Made by a program: the position numbers and the translations under genes. Positions 43,561 to 52,584 of a DNA stretch of 64,000 nt are shown in pieces; the stretch's first letter is position 1, and the number at the start of each line of letters is the position of its first letter. Source of the DNA: Segatella copri (GTDB taxonomy: Bacteria > Bacteroidota > Bacteroidia > Bacteroidales > Bacteroidaceae). The DNA is taken from contig NZ_CP042464.1 in the NCBI RefSeq assembly GCF_015074785.1, positions 1,922,001 through 1,986,000 on the forward strand. The letters run 5' to 3'. A model generated the notes under the pieces. The model made no database searches, was not told the DNA's origin, and saw only the letters and a program-made list of their open reading frames with translations.

Positions 43561-44430
43561 ATGAGTTTAAAAATCGTAGTACTTGCCAAGCAAGTACCTG
43601 ACACAAGAAATGTGGGTAAGGATGCGATGACCGCCGAAGGCACAGTAAATCGCGCTGCCCTTCCTGCAATCTTCAATCCTGAAGATTTGAACGCATTGGA
43701 GCAGGCTCTCCGATTGAAAGAGCAGAATCCAGGTTCTACAGTTGGAATTTTGACCATGGGTCCTCCACGTGCTGGAGAAATCATCCGCCAGGGTCTTTAT
43801 CGTGGTGCTGATACGGGTTGGTTGCTTACCGACCGTCTCTTTGCCGGTGCTGATACATTGGCTACTTCCTATGCCCTTGCTACTGGTATCCAGAAGATTG
43901 GTGACGTTGACATCGTGATCGGTGGTCGCCAGGCTATCGATGGTGATACTGCCCAGGTAGGTCCGCAGGTGGCTCAGAAGTTGGGATTGAACCAGGTAAC
44001 CTACGCAGAGGAAATCCTCAAGGTAGAGGATGGCAAGGCTACTATACGCCGCCTCATTGATGGTGGTGTGGAGACTGTTGAGGCTCCATTGCCATTGGTT
44101 ATCACTGTAAACGGAAGTGCTGCTCCATGTCGCCCATGCAACGTGAAGCTCGTAATGAAATATAAATACGCTACCTGCCCTATGGAGCGCAAGGGTGATG
44201 AGCCTTGGGCCAACCTCTATGAAGAGCGCCCTTACCTCACTCTGAACCAGTGGAGCGTTGCCGATGTAGATGGCGACCCTGCACAGTGCGGTCTGAGCGG
44301 TTCACCTACCAAGGTGAAGGCCGTGAAGAACATCGTGTTCCAGGCTAAGGAAAGCAAGACCTTGACCAGCAGCGATGAAGACATCGACGGATTGATGAAG
44401 GAATTGTTGAACGAAAGTATTATCGGATAA
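43561..44430 (+). CDS. etfB: Electron transfer flavoprotein subunit beta
   Basis: This 289-residue protein has the EtfB start MSLKIVVLAKQVPDTRNVGKD and the AMP/FAD-binding segment DIVIGGRQAIDGDTAQVGPQ. It pairs with EtfA to carry electrons from the acyl-CoA dehydrogenase encoded downstream. The gap to etfA is 13 bases. Whether this EtfAB is of the electron-bifurcating type, usual in anaerobes with butyryl-CoA dehydrogenase, cannot be settled by eye. Confidence 0.95.
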   Translation: MSLKIVVLAKQVPDTRNVGKDAMTAEGTVNRAALPAIFNPEDLNALEQALRLKEQNPGSTVGILTMGPPRAGEIIRQGLYRGADTGWLLTDRLFAGADTLATSYALATGIQKIGDVDIVIGGRQAIDGDTAQVGPQVAQKLGLNQVTYAEEILKVEDGKATIRRLIDGGVETVEAPLPLVITVNGSAAPCRPCNVKLVMKYKYATCPMERKGDEPWANLYEERPYLTLNQWSVADVDGDPAQCGLSGSPTKVKAVKNIVFQAKESKTLTSSDEDIDGLMKELLNESIIG

Positions 44431-44443
44431 TTTTGAAAAGACA

Positions 44444-45466
44444 ATGAACAACGTATTTGTATATTGCGAGGTAGAAGGCACAACCGTTGCCGAAGTATCT
44501 CAGGAATTGCTCACCAAGGGTCGTAAGCTCGCTAACCAGCAGGGCGTGGAGCTCCATGCCATCGTGGCTGGTACCGGCATCAAGGGTCAGGTAGAGGATC
44601 AGATTCTCCCTTATGGTGTAGATAAATTATTTGTTTTCGATGCTGAGGGATTGTTCCCATATACTTCAGCTCCTCATACAGACATTCTCGTCAACCTCTT
44701 CAAGGAGGAGAAGCCTCAGATTGCACTGATGGGTGCTACCGTTATCGGTCGCGACCTCGGTCCTCGTGTTTCTTCTTCATTGACCAGCGGTCTTACCGCC
44801 GACTGTACAGAGCTTGAAATCGGTGATTATGACGACAAGAAGAGCGGCAAGCACTACGAGGGTCTGCTCTATCAGATTCGTCCTGCCTTCGGTGGTAACA
44901 TCGTGGCTACTATCGTAAACCCAGACCACCGTCCACAGATGGCTACAGTCCGCTCTGGCGTGATGCAGAAGAGCATCTACGAGGGTGAGTGCAAGAAGGA
45001 AGTAGTTTACCCTGAGGTAAGCAAGTATGTTCCTGCTGAGGACTTCGTAGTAAAGGTACTCGACCACCACGTAGAGGCTGCCAAGCACAACCTGAAGGGT
45101 TCTGCCATCGTTGTAGCCGGTGGTTATGGTGTAGGAAGCAAGGAAGGTTTCGACCAGCTCTTCGAGTTGGCTCATCTCCTCCATGGCGAGGTAGGTGCTT
45201 CCCGTGCTGCAGTAGATGCAGGCTGGGTAGATCACGACCGTCAGATTGGTCAGACTGGTGTTACCGTTCATCCTAAGGTATATATCGCTTGCGGAATCTC
45301 TGGTCAGATTCAGCACATCGCCGGTATGCAGGATTCAGGCATCATCATCTCTGTAAACAACGATCCTGATGCTCCAATCAACAAGATTGCCGACTACGTT
45401 ATCAACGGCAATGTTGAGGATGTGGTTCCTAAGCTCATCAAGTACTACAAGCAGAATTCTAAGTAA
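44444..45466 (+). CDS. etfA: Electron transfer flavoprotein subunit alpha
   Basis: This 340-residue protein has the FAD-binding C-terminal domain with VVAGGYGVGSKEGF, GASRAAVDAGW, QIGQTGVTVHPKVYIACGISG and INNDPDAPI-like SVNNDPDAPINKIADYVI, the EtfA signature. It binds FAD and passes electrons between the dehydrogenase and EtfB. It has the usual length. It lies between etfB and the dehydrogenase gene, 35 bases upstream of the latter. Confidence 0.95.
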   Translation: MNNVFVYCEVEGTTVAEVSQELLTKGRKLANQQGVELHAIVAGTGIKGQVEDQILPYGVDKLFVFDAEGLFPYTSAPHTDILVNLFKEEKPQIALMGATVIGRDLGPRVSSSLTSGLTADCTELEIGDYDDKKSGKHYEGLLYQIRPAFGGNIVATIVNPDHRPQMATVRSGVMQKSIYEGECKKEVVYPEVSKYVPAEDFVVKVLDHHVEAAKHNLKGSAIVVAGGYGVGSKEGFDQLFELAHLLHGEVGASRAAVDAGWVDHDRQIGQTGVTVHPKVYIACGISGQIQHIAGMQDSGIIISVNNDPDAPINKIADYVINGNVEDVVPKLIKYYKQNSK

Positions 45467-45501
45467 TCTGCATTACACATTATTTAAATAAGAAAAGCAA
45501 A

Positions 45502-47205
45502 ATGGCTAATTATTATACAGACCATCCTGAGATAGAGTTCCACTTGAATCATCCGCTTATGAAGCGTGTTGTGGACTTGAAGGAAAGAAATTATGTAGAA
45601 AAAGACCAGTTTGAAGATGCTCCAGTAAACTACGAGGATGCCATCGAGAACTACAAGCGATTGCTGGATATTACCGGCGATGTAGCTGCTAACATCATCG
45701 AACCAAACTCTGAGGATGTTGACCTCGAAGGTCCACACTTGGAGAATGGTCGCATGATCTATGCCAGCAAGACATTCGAGAACCTCGATGCTACCCGCAA
45801 GGCTGGCCTCTGGGGCTTGTCAATGCCTCGCCGTTACGGCGGTTTGAACCTGCCTAACGCCATCTTCTCTATGGCTTCTGAAATCATTGCTGCTGCCGAT
45901 GCCGGTTTCCAGAACATCTGGTCGCTCCAGAGCTGTATCGATACACTCTATGAGTTCGGTTCTGAGGAGCAGCGCCAGAAGTACATCCCTCGCATCTGCG
46001 CTGGCGAGACCATGAGTATGGACTTGACTGAGCCTGATGCAGGTTCTGACTTGCAGCGCGTAATGTTGAAGGCTACACAGGATGAGGACGGCACATGGCG
46101 TCTGAACGGTGTGAAGCGTTTCATCACCAATGGTGACTCAGACATCCACTTGGTTCTGGCTCGTTCTGAGGAAGGCACCAAGGATGGTCGTGGTCTTTCT
46201 ATGTTCATCTACGACAAGCGTGATGGTGGCGTAACAGTCCGTCACATCGAGCACAAGTTGGGTATCCACGGTTCTCCTACCTGCGAGTTGGTTTACAAGA
46301 ATGCCAAGGCAGAGCTTTGCGGTAACACCCGTCTCGGTTTGATCAAGTACGTGATGGCTCTGATGAACGGTGCCCGTCTGGGTATTGCAGCTCAGAGTGT
46401 AGGTGTAGAGCAGGAGGCTTACAATGAGGGCTTGGCTTATGCCAAGGAGCGTGCTCAGTTTGGTGAGAAGATCATCAACTTCCCAGCTGTATACGACATG
46501 CTTTCAAGAATGAAGGCTAAGTTGGATGCAGGCCGTTCACTCCTTTACTGCTGCGCTCGCTACGTAGATATCTACAAGGCTTTGGAAGACATCGCCCGCG
46601 ACACTAAGCTCACTCCAGAGGAGCGTCAGGAGATGAAGAAATACACCCGCTTGGCTGATGCATTTACTCCATTGGCAAAGGGTATGAACTCAGAGTATGC
46701 TAACCAGAATGCATACGATGCCATCAGCATCCACGGTGGTTCTGGTTTCATCATGGAGTACAAGTGCCAGCGCCTGTTCCGTGACGCCCGCATCTTCTCT
46801 ATCTACGAGGGTACTACTCAGCTTCAGGTTGTTGCAGCCATCCGCTACATCACCAACGGCACTTATCTCAGCATCATCAAGGAGATGTTGGAGAACGAGG
46901 TTTCAGATGATTTAAAGCCATTGAAGGAGCGCGTGGCTAAGCTCGTAGATCTTTACGAGGCTGCCATCAACAAGGTGAAGGAGGCTAACGATCAGGCAGT
47001 TCACGACTTCCTGGCTCGCCGTCTCTACAATATGACTGGCGACATCGTAATGTCTCTCCTCATCCTCGATGATGCTACCAAGGCACCAGAGATGTTCCAG
47101 AAGAGTGCCAACGTATATGTTCGCATGGCAGAGGAGGAAGTTCTCGGTCATTCAGCATATATCCAGAACTTCAAGGCAGAAGACTTGGAGAGTTTCAAGG
47201 CATAA
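45502..47205 (+). CDS. Acyl-CoA dehydrogenase
   Basis: This 567-residue protein has acyl-CoA dehydrogenase middle and C-terminal domains: MSMDLTEPDAGSDLQ, RFITNGDSDIHLVLARS, GARLGIAAQSVG, ERAQFGEKIINFPAVYDML, and FRDARIFSIYEGTTQLQ with the catalytic-Glu region YEGT. It is longer than the common 380-residue type, with C-terminal helices like those of the long acyl-CoA dehydrogenase subfamily. It oxidises or, with bifurcating EtfAB, reduces an acyl-CoA; the substrate is not evident. A terminator follows. Confidence 0.92.
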   Translation: MANYYTDHPEIEFHLNHPLMKRVVDLKERNYVEKDQFEDAPVNYEDAIENYKRLLDITGDVAANIIEPNSEDVDLEGPHLENGRMIYASKTFENLDATRKAGLWGLSMPRRYGGLNLPNAIFSMASEIIAAADAGFQNIWSLQSCIDTLYEFGSEEQRQKYIPRICAGETMSMDLTEPDAGSDLQRVMLKATQDEDGTWRLNGVKRFITNGDSDIHLVLARSEEGTKDGRGLSMFIYDKRDGGVTVRHIEHKLGIHGSPTCELVYKNAKAELCGNTRLGLIKYVMALMNGARLGIAAQSVGVEQEAYNEGLAYAKERAQFGEKIINFPAVYDMLSRMKAKLDAGRSLLYCCARYVDIYKALEDIARDTKLTPEERQEMKKYTRLADAFTPLAKGMNSEYANQNAYDAISIHGGSGFIMEYKCQRLFRDARIFSIYEGTTQLQVVAAIRYITNGTYLSIIKEMLENEVSDDLKPLKERVAKLVDLYEAAINKVKEANDQAVHDFLARRLYNMTGDIVMSLLILDDATKAPEMFQKSANVYVRMAEEEVLGHSAYIQNFKAEDLESFKA

Positions 47206-47224
47206 GCTTCAATAACAATATAAT

Positions 47225-47264
47225 AAAAAAGTCCGTGGGAAAACAAATTACCACGGACTTTTTT
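47225..47264. terminator. Bidirectional terminator, acd/AlbA_2 gene
   Basis: AAAAAAGTCCGTGG (47225-47238) pairs with its complement at 47251-47264 between convergent genes; the right arm supplies the T-tract. Confidence 0.85.
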
Positions 47265-47267
47265 ATT

Positions 47268-49259
47268 TTATTTTTTCTTCTTTGTTTTACTTCGAGTCAT
47301 TGAAGGATCTGCTATATACTTTTGCTGTGGATGATTAATCATCTCCGGAATCCAATAGAAGAGCTGATTGTTTTCCAACAGAACCTTAATATTCTTATTT
47401 TTGAATGACTTTGAATTTCTATGTAGCAATACAGAAAGGTCATCCATACTTAAAGGAACAATAGAACACATATCAACCACCAGCTTATTAAGAACATCTT
47501 TAGGAACCCTTTTCCCAACCTCATCAATTCTCTTTTTTATATGATCAGGCAACAGAAGCAACAATTCTTCCCGATTTACACCTTGGTACCTTTCTTCAAA
47601 GGTACCAACCTCACCTTGGTACCTTTCTTCAAAAGCTTGGTACCTTTCGTTCTCACCTTGGTACCTTTCGCCTAATATACCATGCTGAGGTAGTAACCTT
47701 TCGTCCTGAGGTGGTAACCTTTCGCCTAAAGATACCACCTTGGAGGTTCTTATATAATAAGTGTTACGACCTTGCCCTTTTTTCTCTAGGAATCCAAGAT
47801 CACAGAGTTTATGAATCTCCAAGCGTGCACGGGCATGAGTGATCGAAGAATCCAGCTGGCGATAAGTAGCATTATCTATCGCACCCACTTCTCTCACGAA
47901 GACTAGAGCCAACTTCTGCTCATTCACCAAACCAAACTCGGCATATTGAGCCAACCACTCCATATTCTCCTTGCTGAGGAAATGATGGAGCAGAAGTCTT
48001 GCCGTAAACTTATTCGCTTCATGGTTCGACTCAAAAGTCGGCGGCATCAAACCAGCCTCCTTCATCAATCTGCGCATCGCACCAATACCAGTACCCTTAG
48101 TCTCTGCAAGATTCGTATCATGGAAAATCTCGCTGATTCTTGGATTACGAAGCATAGAGCCTGGCTCTCCCCAATCATCCTGAGGTTTCAGAGAATAGCC
48201 TGGATTATGAATCTCAATACGATTGGAATAGCGGATAATCTGAATCGGCTGGTTCACACGATTCGAACGATGAATATACGAATTGACAATCGCCTCACGC
48301 AATACCTTGTTTGGAAGAATCGCTGGTGTAGATGCCTGCATGGAATCTTTCTTCAGTTCAAAGCCTTTTGGCAGGTCATCCATCACAGCACTACATGCCT
48401 TGTTTACCATGAGGATTAATGGTCCGCGCATATCAATAGTTTGCTCAAAGCGATTATCGCCATCAGCTAACCATTGATTGCCAGAAATTCTAATGTAATC
48501 AACTCTGAAAGAAGGAACCAAACGACGAAGCGACATTTGTTTTCCAAAAACCAAGAGCCCCGTATAAGTCAAATCATATCCACCTTGCTTATTCTTCTTA
48601 ATAGCTCCTAATGCCCTCAACAAATCTACATCATTCAGCGTCAGTTCTTCCGCATCAGGATTCACTTCCTTGCGAAGTTTACGATAGAAATTGAGTGCAT
48701 TCTCATCTATATCATCAAGATCTGCATCATCTACAATACAACTATCATAGGTATCAGCAGATTGATAGAAAAGATACATATCCTCTTCTGAGCATTTTTC
48801 ATCAGAAGGACCAATACGACGAAACGCCCCCTCAGGCAAACCACGCTTGGCAAAATACGCTGGTTTCTGACTCTCAGGTAACTCTTCTATTTTGACAACA
48901 ATAACGGTCTTACCCAAATATTCCTCCACATTAATAATCGGGCGAATACGGACATTGAACATCGAATTGCACATAGCGACAAAATCAGATTGAATCTTGT
49001 CTGTATACTCTATATTCTCAGGCTCATAAATAGGTCTGCCATCTTCAGCTATTCCGGTACGCTTGGCACCTAAAAGCAGATAGCCACCGCACAGACCAGG
49101 CTCGTTGGCAAAAGCACAAACCGTTTCCATCATGCTCTTGCCAACAGCCGATGCCGACTTGGCCTCTATTCTTCTATTTTCATCAAAGCTATTTAGCTCT
49201 GCAAATAATTCCTTCGCTGTTCTCATTTTCTTAATTATATTTAGGTAAGGAGACGTCAT
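47268..49259 (-). CDS. AlbA_2 (Schlafen-like) ATP-binding protein with ERYQ repeats
   Basis: The protein has 663 residues, or 652 from the inner ATG at 49226 (MRTAKELFAELNSF), which fits relatives. Order: AlbA_2 domain (RRIEAKSASAVGKSMMETVCAFAN, LLLGAKRTG), GHKL-like ATPase region (REAIVNSYIHRSNRVNQPIQI, IEIHNPGYSL, GTGIGAMRRLM), winged helix (DLGFLEKKGQGRNTYYIR), a repeat linker (LGERLPPQDERLLPQ, then five ERYQ units, DNA 47585-47740), and a C-terminal helical domain. Family role is uncertain, possibly transcription-related or defence-related. Confidence 0.85.
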   Translation of the reverse strand: MTSPYLNIIKKMRTAKELFAELNSFDENRRIEAKSASAVGKSMMETVCAFANEPGLCGGYLLLGAKRTGIAEDGRPIYEPENIEYTDKIQSDFVAMCNSMFNVRIRPIINVEEYLGKTVIVVKIEELPESQKPAYFAKRGLPEGAFRRIGPSDEKCSEEDMYLFYQSADTYDSCIVDDADLDDIDENALNFYRKLRKEVNPDAEELTLNDVDLLRALGAIKKNKQGGYDLTYTGLLVFGKQMSLRRLVPSFRVDYIRISGNQWLADGDNRFEQTIDMRGPLILMVNKACSAVMDDLPKGFELKKDSMQASTPAILPNKVLREAIVNSYIHRSNRVNQPIQIIRYSNRIEIHNPGYSLKPQDDWGEPGSMLRNPRISEIFHDTNLAETKGTGIGAMRRLMKEAGLMPPTFESNHEANKFTARLLLHHFLSKENMEWLAQYAEFGLVNEQKLALVFVREVGAIDNATYRQLDSSITHARARLEIHKLCDLGFLEKKGQGRNTYYIRTSKVVSLGERLPPQDERLLPQHGILGERYQGENERYQAFEERYQGEVGTFEERYQGVNREELLLLLPDHIKKRIDEVGKRVPKDVLNKLVVDMCSIVPLSMDDLSVLLHRNSKSFKNKNIKVLLENNQLFYWIPEMINHPQQKYIADPSMTRSKTKKKK

Positions 49260-49368
49260 TTGTCATCCTCTTTGCCTATTCGGCGGTAAAGTTAATCAAA
49301 AAATTACAAACTTACAAACAAAAGATGGATTTTTTCGCTTTATCCCTCTCATTTTCAGATATAATTAG

Positions 49369-49377
49369 TATCTTTGT
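49369..49377 (+). promoter_or_regulatory. -7 box of the 49403 gene
   Basis: TATCTTTGT, one base from TAnnTTTGC, 25 bases before the ATG at 49403. Confidence 0.45.
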
Positions 49378-49402
49378 GGCGTTTTAATTGGAGGACAAAG
49401 AT

Positions 49403-50005
49403 ATGAGTTTAAAATTAATTGATAGGGAGGAGAAGAAAGGACTTGCCAAACTATGGGAAGACATAGATATCTGGTGGTATTGCCATGTAACAGACAAATA
49501 CCGCTCTGTATGTTGCTGGTTCAGAATATGCTGTAACAAAAGACGTTGGAAGCTCGTAAAACAAGCAGCCTTCCATACATATCCATTCTCTTATGAATAT
49601 TTTTATGATTTGCAGAAAACATACATGGAAGAGTTAATAGCACATTATAAACATGGATATTTCGCTACAGCAGAAACTTACGAGCCAATAGTACGTTGGA
49701 TAAAAATGGCGGTCAAACTCCATGATATTATGCTTGACAATAATGTTGATCTTTTCGACTATGAAGGAGAGATGGAGTTTGTGCCAATAGATGATGGAAA
49801 GTTCTATAAAATGAAAGACGACAATGTGAAGTACCATTGCTTGGTAAAGGTAAATATGAGAAACCTTGACCGCTATCTGAAATTATCACATAACCAAAAA
49901 GCTAAAGATTGGTATATAGAGCATCCTCATGAACTATACCAGTTGAAAGCATGGTACTTATACCATAAGTTACTTGCCTACTATGCACAATCTTGGTGGG
50001 ACTAA
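49403..50005 (+). CDS. Uncharacterised soluble protein
   Basis: From ATG 49403 this encodes 200 residues; a TTG at 49388 would lengthen it by five. It is rich in Trp, Tyr, Lys and Cys (IDIWWYCHV, CCWFRICCNKRRW) with no signal peptide and mostly helical prediction. Segments such as ETYEPIVRWIKMAVKLHDI and HYKHGYFATAETYEP look like helical repeats. It resembles small accessory-gene proteins of Bacteroidales phages and mobile elements, but I cannot name a family. It stands alone between the AlbA_2 gene and a phased repeat. Confidence 0.5.
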   Translation: MSLKLIDREEKKGLAKLWEDIDIWWYCHVTDKYRSVCCWFRICCNKRRWKLVKQAAFHTYPFSYEYFYDLQKTYMEELIAHYKHGYFATAETYEPIVRWIKMAVKLHDIMLDNNVDLFDYEGEMEFVPIDDGKFYKMKDDNVKYHCLVKVNMRNLDRYLKLSHNQKAKDWYIEHPHELYQLKAWYLYHKLLAYYAQSWWD

Positions 50006-50034
50006 GACCATTTTTTCGAAGTATAGAACAGTCA

Positions 50035-50103
50035 TACGACCAATGGATATATAGCTATACAACTAAAGGGTGTATTGTCGTACAACCAAAGAATGTTGCC
50101 ACT
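50035..50103. repeat. 23-bp phased array, three units
   Basis: TACGACCAA (50035), TACAACTAA (50058) and TACAACCAA (50081) begin units exactly 23 bases apart in the gap before the DUF4476 gene. The motif shares TACGAC with the 22-bp array near 35.2 kb. Confidence 0.55.
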
Positions 50104-50232
50104 AGGCTCTGCAAATCGGGAATAGGGATTTCCCCTTTATACTTTAGGGAATCCTTCTCTTTTTATTTCAAAAGAAAGCTGTACTTTTGCAACCATAAAA
50201 CAATATAATAACTTATAAAAACAGTATCGCTT

Positions 50233-50922
50233 ATGAAAAGAAATGAAGTAATGGCGCTTATCGCCACAACCATATTGATGTTTGCCGTATGCCTCTCGGC
50301 TTCGGCTAAAGGAAAAAGAAACGTGGAGCGGGGAATGACCAAGCAGGAAGTAATAGCCATTCTTGGAAAACCTAAGCTCACCAGTTTCGACATGTATGGG
50401 GACAAATGGGAATATGACAAATATAATTATCTGTCTGGAGATTCCAAGTACATCACGGTCTTCTTCGACAGAAACGGAAAGGTTGTGCAGTACGATACAA
50501 AAATCATAGAACTAAACAGCCAAACATCGAATGTACAGCAGCCACACCCAACTCCACCCCTCTACGATGGAAGATGTGATCCTGATGGCAGAATGGATTA
50601 CGGCTATTGTCTCGATGATGCTTCCTTCTCTAAACTATATAATAAGGTGAAGAAGGCAAGCTTTGATGACAACAAGTTCGATCTGATAGAAGTGGCTAGC
50701 CTCGGCTGTTACTATTCCTGCGCCCAAGCCGTCAGCATGATGAATATATTCACTTTTGGTGACAGCAAGATGAAAGCCCTCAGACTGATGGCTCCTCATA
50801 TCATAGATTTGCAGAATGCCACTATCATCTATCAGCAATTCAGTTTTGAAAGCGAAAAGCAAAAGGTAGGAGAAATATTAAGAAGCAGCAGAATATCTCC
50901 TCAAAACTTGCATATTCAATGA
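50233..50922 (+). CDS. Exported SmpA/BamE-like plus DUF4476 protein
   Basis: This 229-residue protein has a signal peptide (through LSASA), then a BamE/SmpA-OmlA-like module (VERGMTKQEVIAILGKPKLTSF, DKWEYDKYNY), a Pro-rich linker (QQPHPTPPLYDG), and DUF4476 (FDDNKFDLIEVASLGCYYSC, QAVSMMNIFTFGDSKMKALR). DUF4476 is a Bacteroidetes helical domain of unknown function; the BamE-like fold often mediates protein contacts in the periplasm. A truncated copy of the first module is present at 53520. Confidence 0.75.
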   Translation: MKRNEVMALIATTILMFAVCLSASAKGKRNVERGMTKQEVIAILGKPKLTSFDMYGDKWEYDKYNYLSGDSKYITVFFDRNGKVVQYDTKIIELNSQTSNVQQPHPTPPLYDGRCDPDGRMDYGYCLDDASFSKLYNKVKKASFDDNKFDLIEVASLGCYYSCAQAVSMMNIFTFGDSKMKALRLMAPHIIDLQNATIIYQQFSFESEKQKVGEILRSSRISPQNLHIQ

Positions 50923-50930
50923 AAAAACAT

Positions 50931-50939
50931 TAATTTTGC
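50931..50939 (+). promoter_or_regulatory. -7 box of the methyltransferase gene
   Basis: TAATTTTGC matches TAnnTTTGC, 20 bases before the ATG at 50960. Confidence 0.55.
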
Positions 50940-50959
50940 ACTCAATAATTGCAAAATAA

Positions 50960-51685
50960 ATGAATACAAAGATATTATCAAAAGACAAAGACCCGATGGG
51001 TGCCGCTATCCTTGATTATCAGAAATCGGGAAGAGCAGGAAGATTACGTGTGCTCTCTTCTATGTTCGAAGAGGACGAAATGCCGGTGAAACATCTCTTC
51101 AGAAAAGTTGAGGAGATGCCGATGCTGGAGCAGAAGGCCTTGCAACTCACAAAAGGGCGTGTACTGGATATCGGAGCCGGCAGCGGCTGCCATACGCTCG
51201 CCTTGCAGGAGAAGGGCTTGGAGGTAAAAGCCATTGATATTTCTCCTCTGAGCTGCGAAGCGATGGAACTGAGAGGAGTAAAGGATGCGGAATGCATCAA
51301 TCTTTTCGATGAACATCTGGAAACAGGGTTCGATACCATCCTCCTCCTGATGAACGGAACGGGTATCGCCGGAAAGATAGAACATCTCCCTACCCTCTTC
51401 AACCGTCTCAAGGCTTTGCTCAACAAGGGCGGACAGATTCTTATCGATTCCTCCGACCTCAAATATATCTACGAGAATGAAGACGGAAGTTTCGACATCA
51501 ATCTGAATGGTGCCTACTATGGTGAAGTGGATTATCAGATGATTTACAAAGACATTAAGGGAGACTGTTTCGACTGGCTCTACGTAGATTTCCCATTGCT
51601 CAAATCCATCGCCGAAACCTGCGGCTTGCAGGGCGAACTCGTGGCTGAAGGAGAACACTACGACTATCTGGCTAGGATTTTCTAA
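50960..51685 (+). CDS. Class I SAM-dependent methyltransferase
   Basis: This 241-residue protein has the Rossmann motif VLDIGAGSGCHTLALQEKG (motif I), AIDISPLSCEAM (motif II) and DTILLLMNGTGIAGKIEHLP (post-motif). The substrate is unknown; the N-terminal helix (DPMGAAILDYQKSGRAGRL) and the insertion YGEVDYQMIYKDIKGDCFDW are shared with uncharacterised Bacteroidetes methyltransferases. It is a single gene with its own promoter and terminator. Confidence 0.85.
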   Translation: MNTKILSKDKDPMGAAILDYQKSGRAGRLRVLSSMFEEDEMPVKHLFRKVEEMPMLEQKALQLTKGRVLDIGAGSGCHTLALQEKGLEVKAIDISPLSCEAMELRGVKDAECINLFDEHLETGFDTILLLMNGTGIAGKIEHLPTLFNRLKALLNKGGQILIDSSDLKYIYENEDGSFDINLNGAYYGEVDYQMIYKDIKGDCFDWLYVDFPLLKSIAETCGLQGELVAEGEHYDYLARIF

Positions 51686-51694
51686 GCATATAAA

Positions 51695-51736
51695 GATAAA
51701 AAGGAGTTAAGATGATGGTCTTAACTCCTTTTTATC
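51695..51736. terminator. Bidirectional terminator, methyltransferase/mgtC
   Basis: A perfect 18-bp stem (51695-51712 with 51719-51736) between convergent genes, loop TGATGG. Confidence 0.85.
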
Positions 51737-51744
51737 TTTTCTTT

Positions 51745-52398
51745 CTATTTAATCGTCGAAATCGTGACGTCCGAGAAATCATTCATATAATCCAGAATCT
51801 CCAGCGTATGGAAACCCCGTTTGGCTTTTATTTCAATGCTCGCCTCCACAAATTCTTCCTTAGAAAATCTCCGTTCTTTCAGTTCGTAAGAATGAACTTC
51901 CATGCCTTTCTGTTTGATTTTACTGATGAATTCCTTCACGCTGTCCCTTGATGGAGCAGAGAAATTCAGTTCGATGGTAGAGGTTCCCAACTGCGGAATC
52001 CAGTAGTTCAATACTTCCAGTCCCAGTAGCACCATCGCCGTAGTAATAATTGCAGCCACATACATTCCCGTACCGCACGCCAGACCGATGGCTGCCGTCA
52101 CCCACAAGCCTGCAGCAGTAGTCAATCCTCTCACCACGTTCTTTTGAAAGATAATCGTTCCTGCGCCCAGGAATCCAATACCCGAAACCACCTGCGCAGC
52201 TACACGGGAAGAATCCTTTAAGTCAAATCCGAATCCATACTGGGAAACAACACAGAAAAGCGCACTTCCCAATGCCACGAGGAAGTGAGTACGGAAACCA
52301 GCCTCCTTGGCACGATATTCTCGCTCTATTCCTATCGCACCTCCCAAAAGCAGGGCGAGAGACAGGCGAATGGTCAGGTCAATATAAGTTGCATCCAT
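51745..52398 (-). CDS. MgtC/SapB family membrane protein
   Basis: This 217-residue protein has four to five membrane segments with the family signature GGAIGIEREYRAKEAGFRTH and VVSGIGFLGAGTIIF, RGLTTAAGLWVTAAIGLACG, followed by an ACT-like cytoplasmic tail (IELNFSAPSRDSVKEFI). MgtC-type proteins affect Mg2+ homeostasis and, in pathogens, the F-ATP synthase; the role in commensals is unclear. Promoter: TTTG (52457-52454), 19 bases, TATCTTTGC (52434-52426) on the minus strand. Confidence 0.9.
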   Translation of the reverse strand: MDATYIDLTIRLSLALLLGGAIGIEREYRAKEAGFRTHFLVALGSALFCVVSQYGFGFDLKDSSRVAAQVVSGIGFLGAGTIIFQKNVVRGLTTAAGLWVTAAIGLACGTGMYVAAIITTAMVLLGLEVLNYWIPQLGTSTIELNFSAPSRDSVKEFISKIKQKGMEVHSYELKERRFSKEEFVEASIEIKAKRGFHTLEILDYMNDFSDVTISTIK

Positions 52399-52495
52399 AT
52401 TATTCCTTTCTTTTATAGTTTGCTTGCAAAGATAATATAATTCGAAGACTATACAAAATAAAACTATCTTTTTTATTACGAAAACATCATTTTTC

Positions 52496-52528
52496 TTTGG
52501 TTATTTAAGAAAAAAAGCGTATCTTTGC
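52496..52528 (+). promoter_or_regulatory. Promoter of the TlpA-TonB fusion gene
   Basis: TTTG (52496-52499), 20 bases, TATCTTTGC (52520-52528), 56 bases before the ATG at 52585. It is divergent from the mgtC promoter. Confidence 0.75.
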
Positions 52529-52584
52529 CACAAATGATATTCGTATCAATATACATGATTCACCTTTTTTAAACGACAAAAGAT

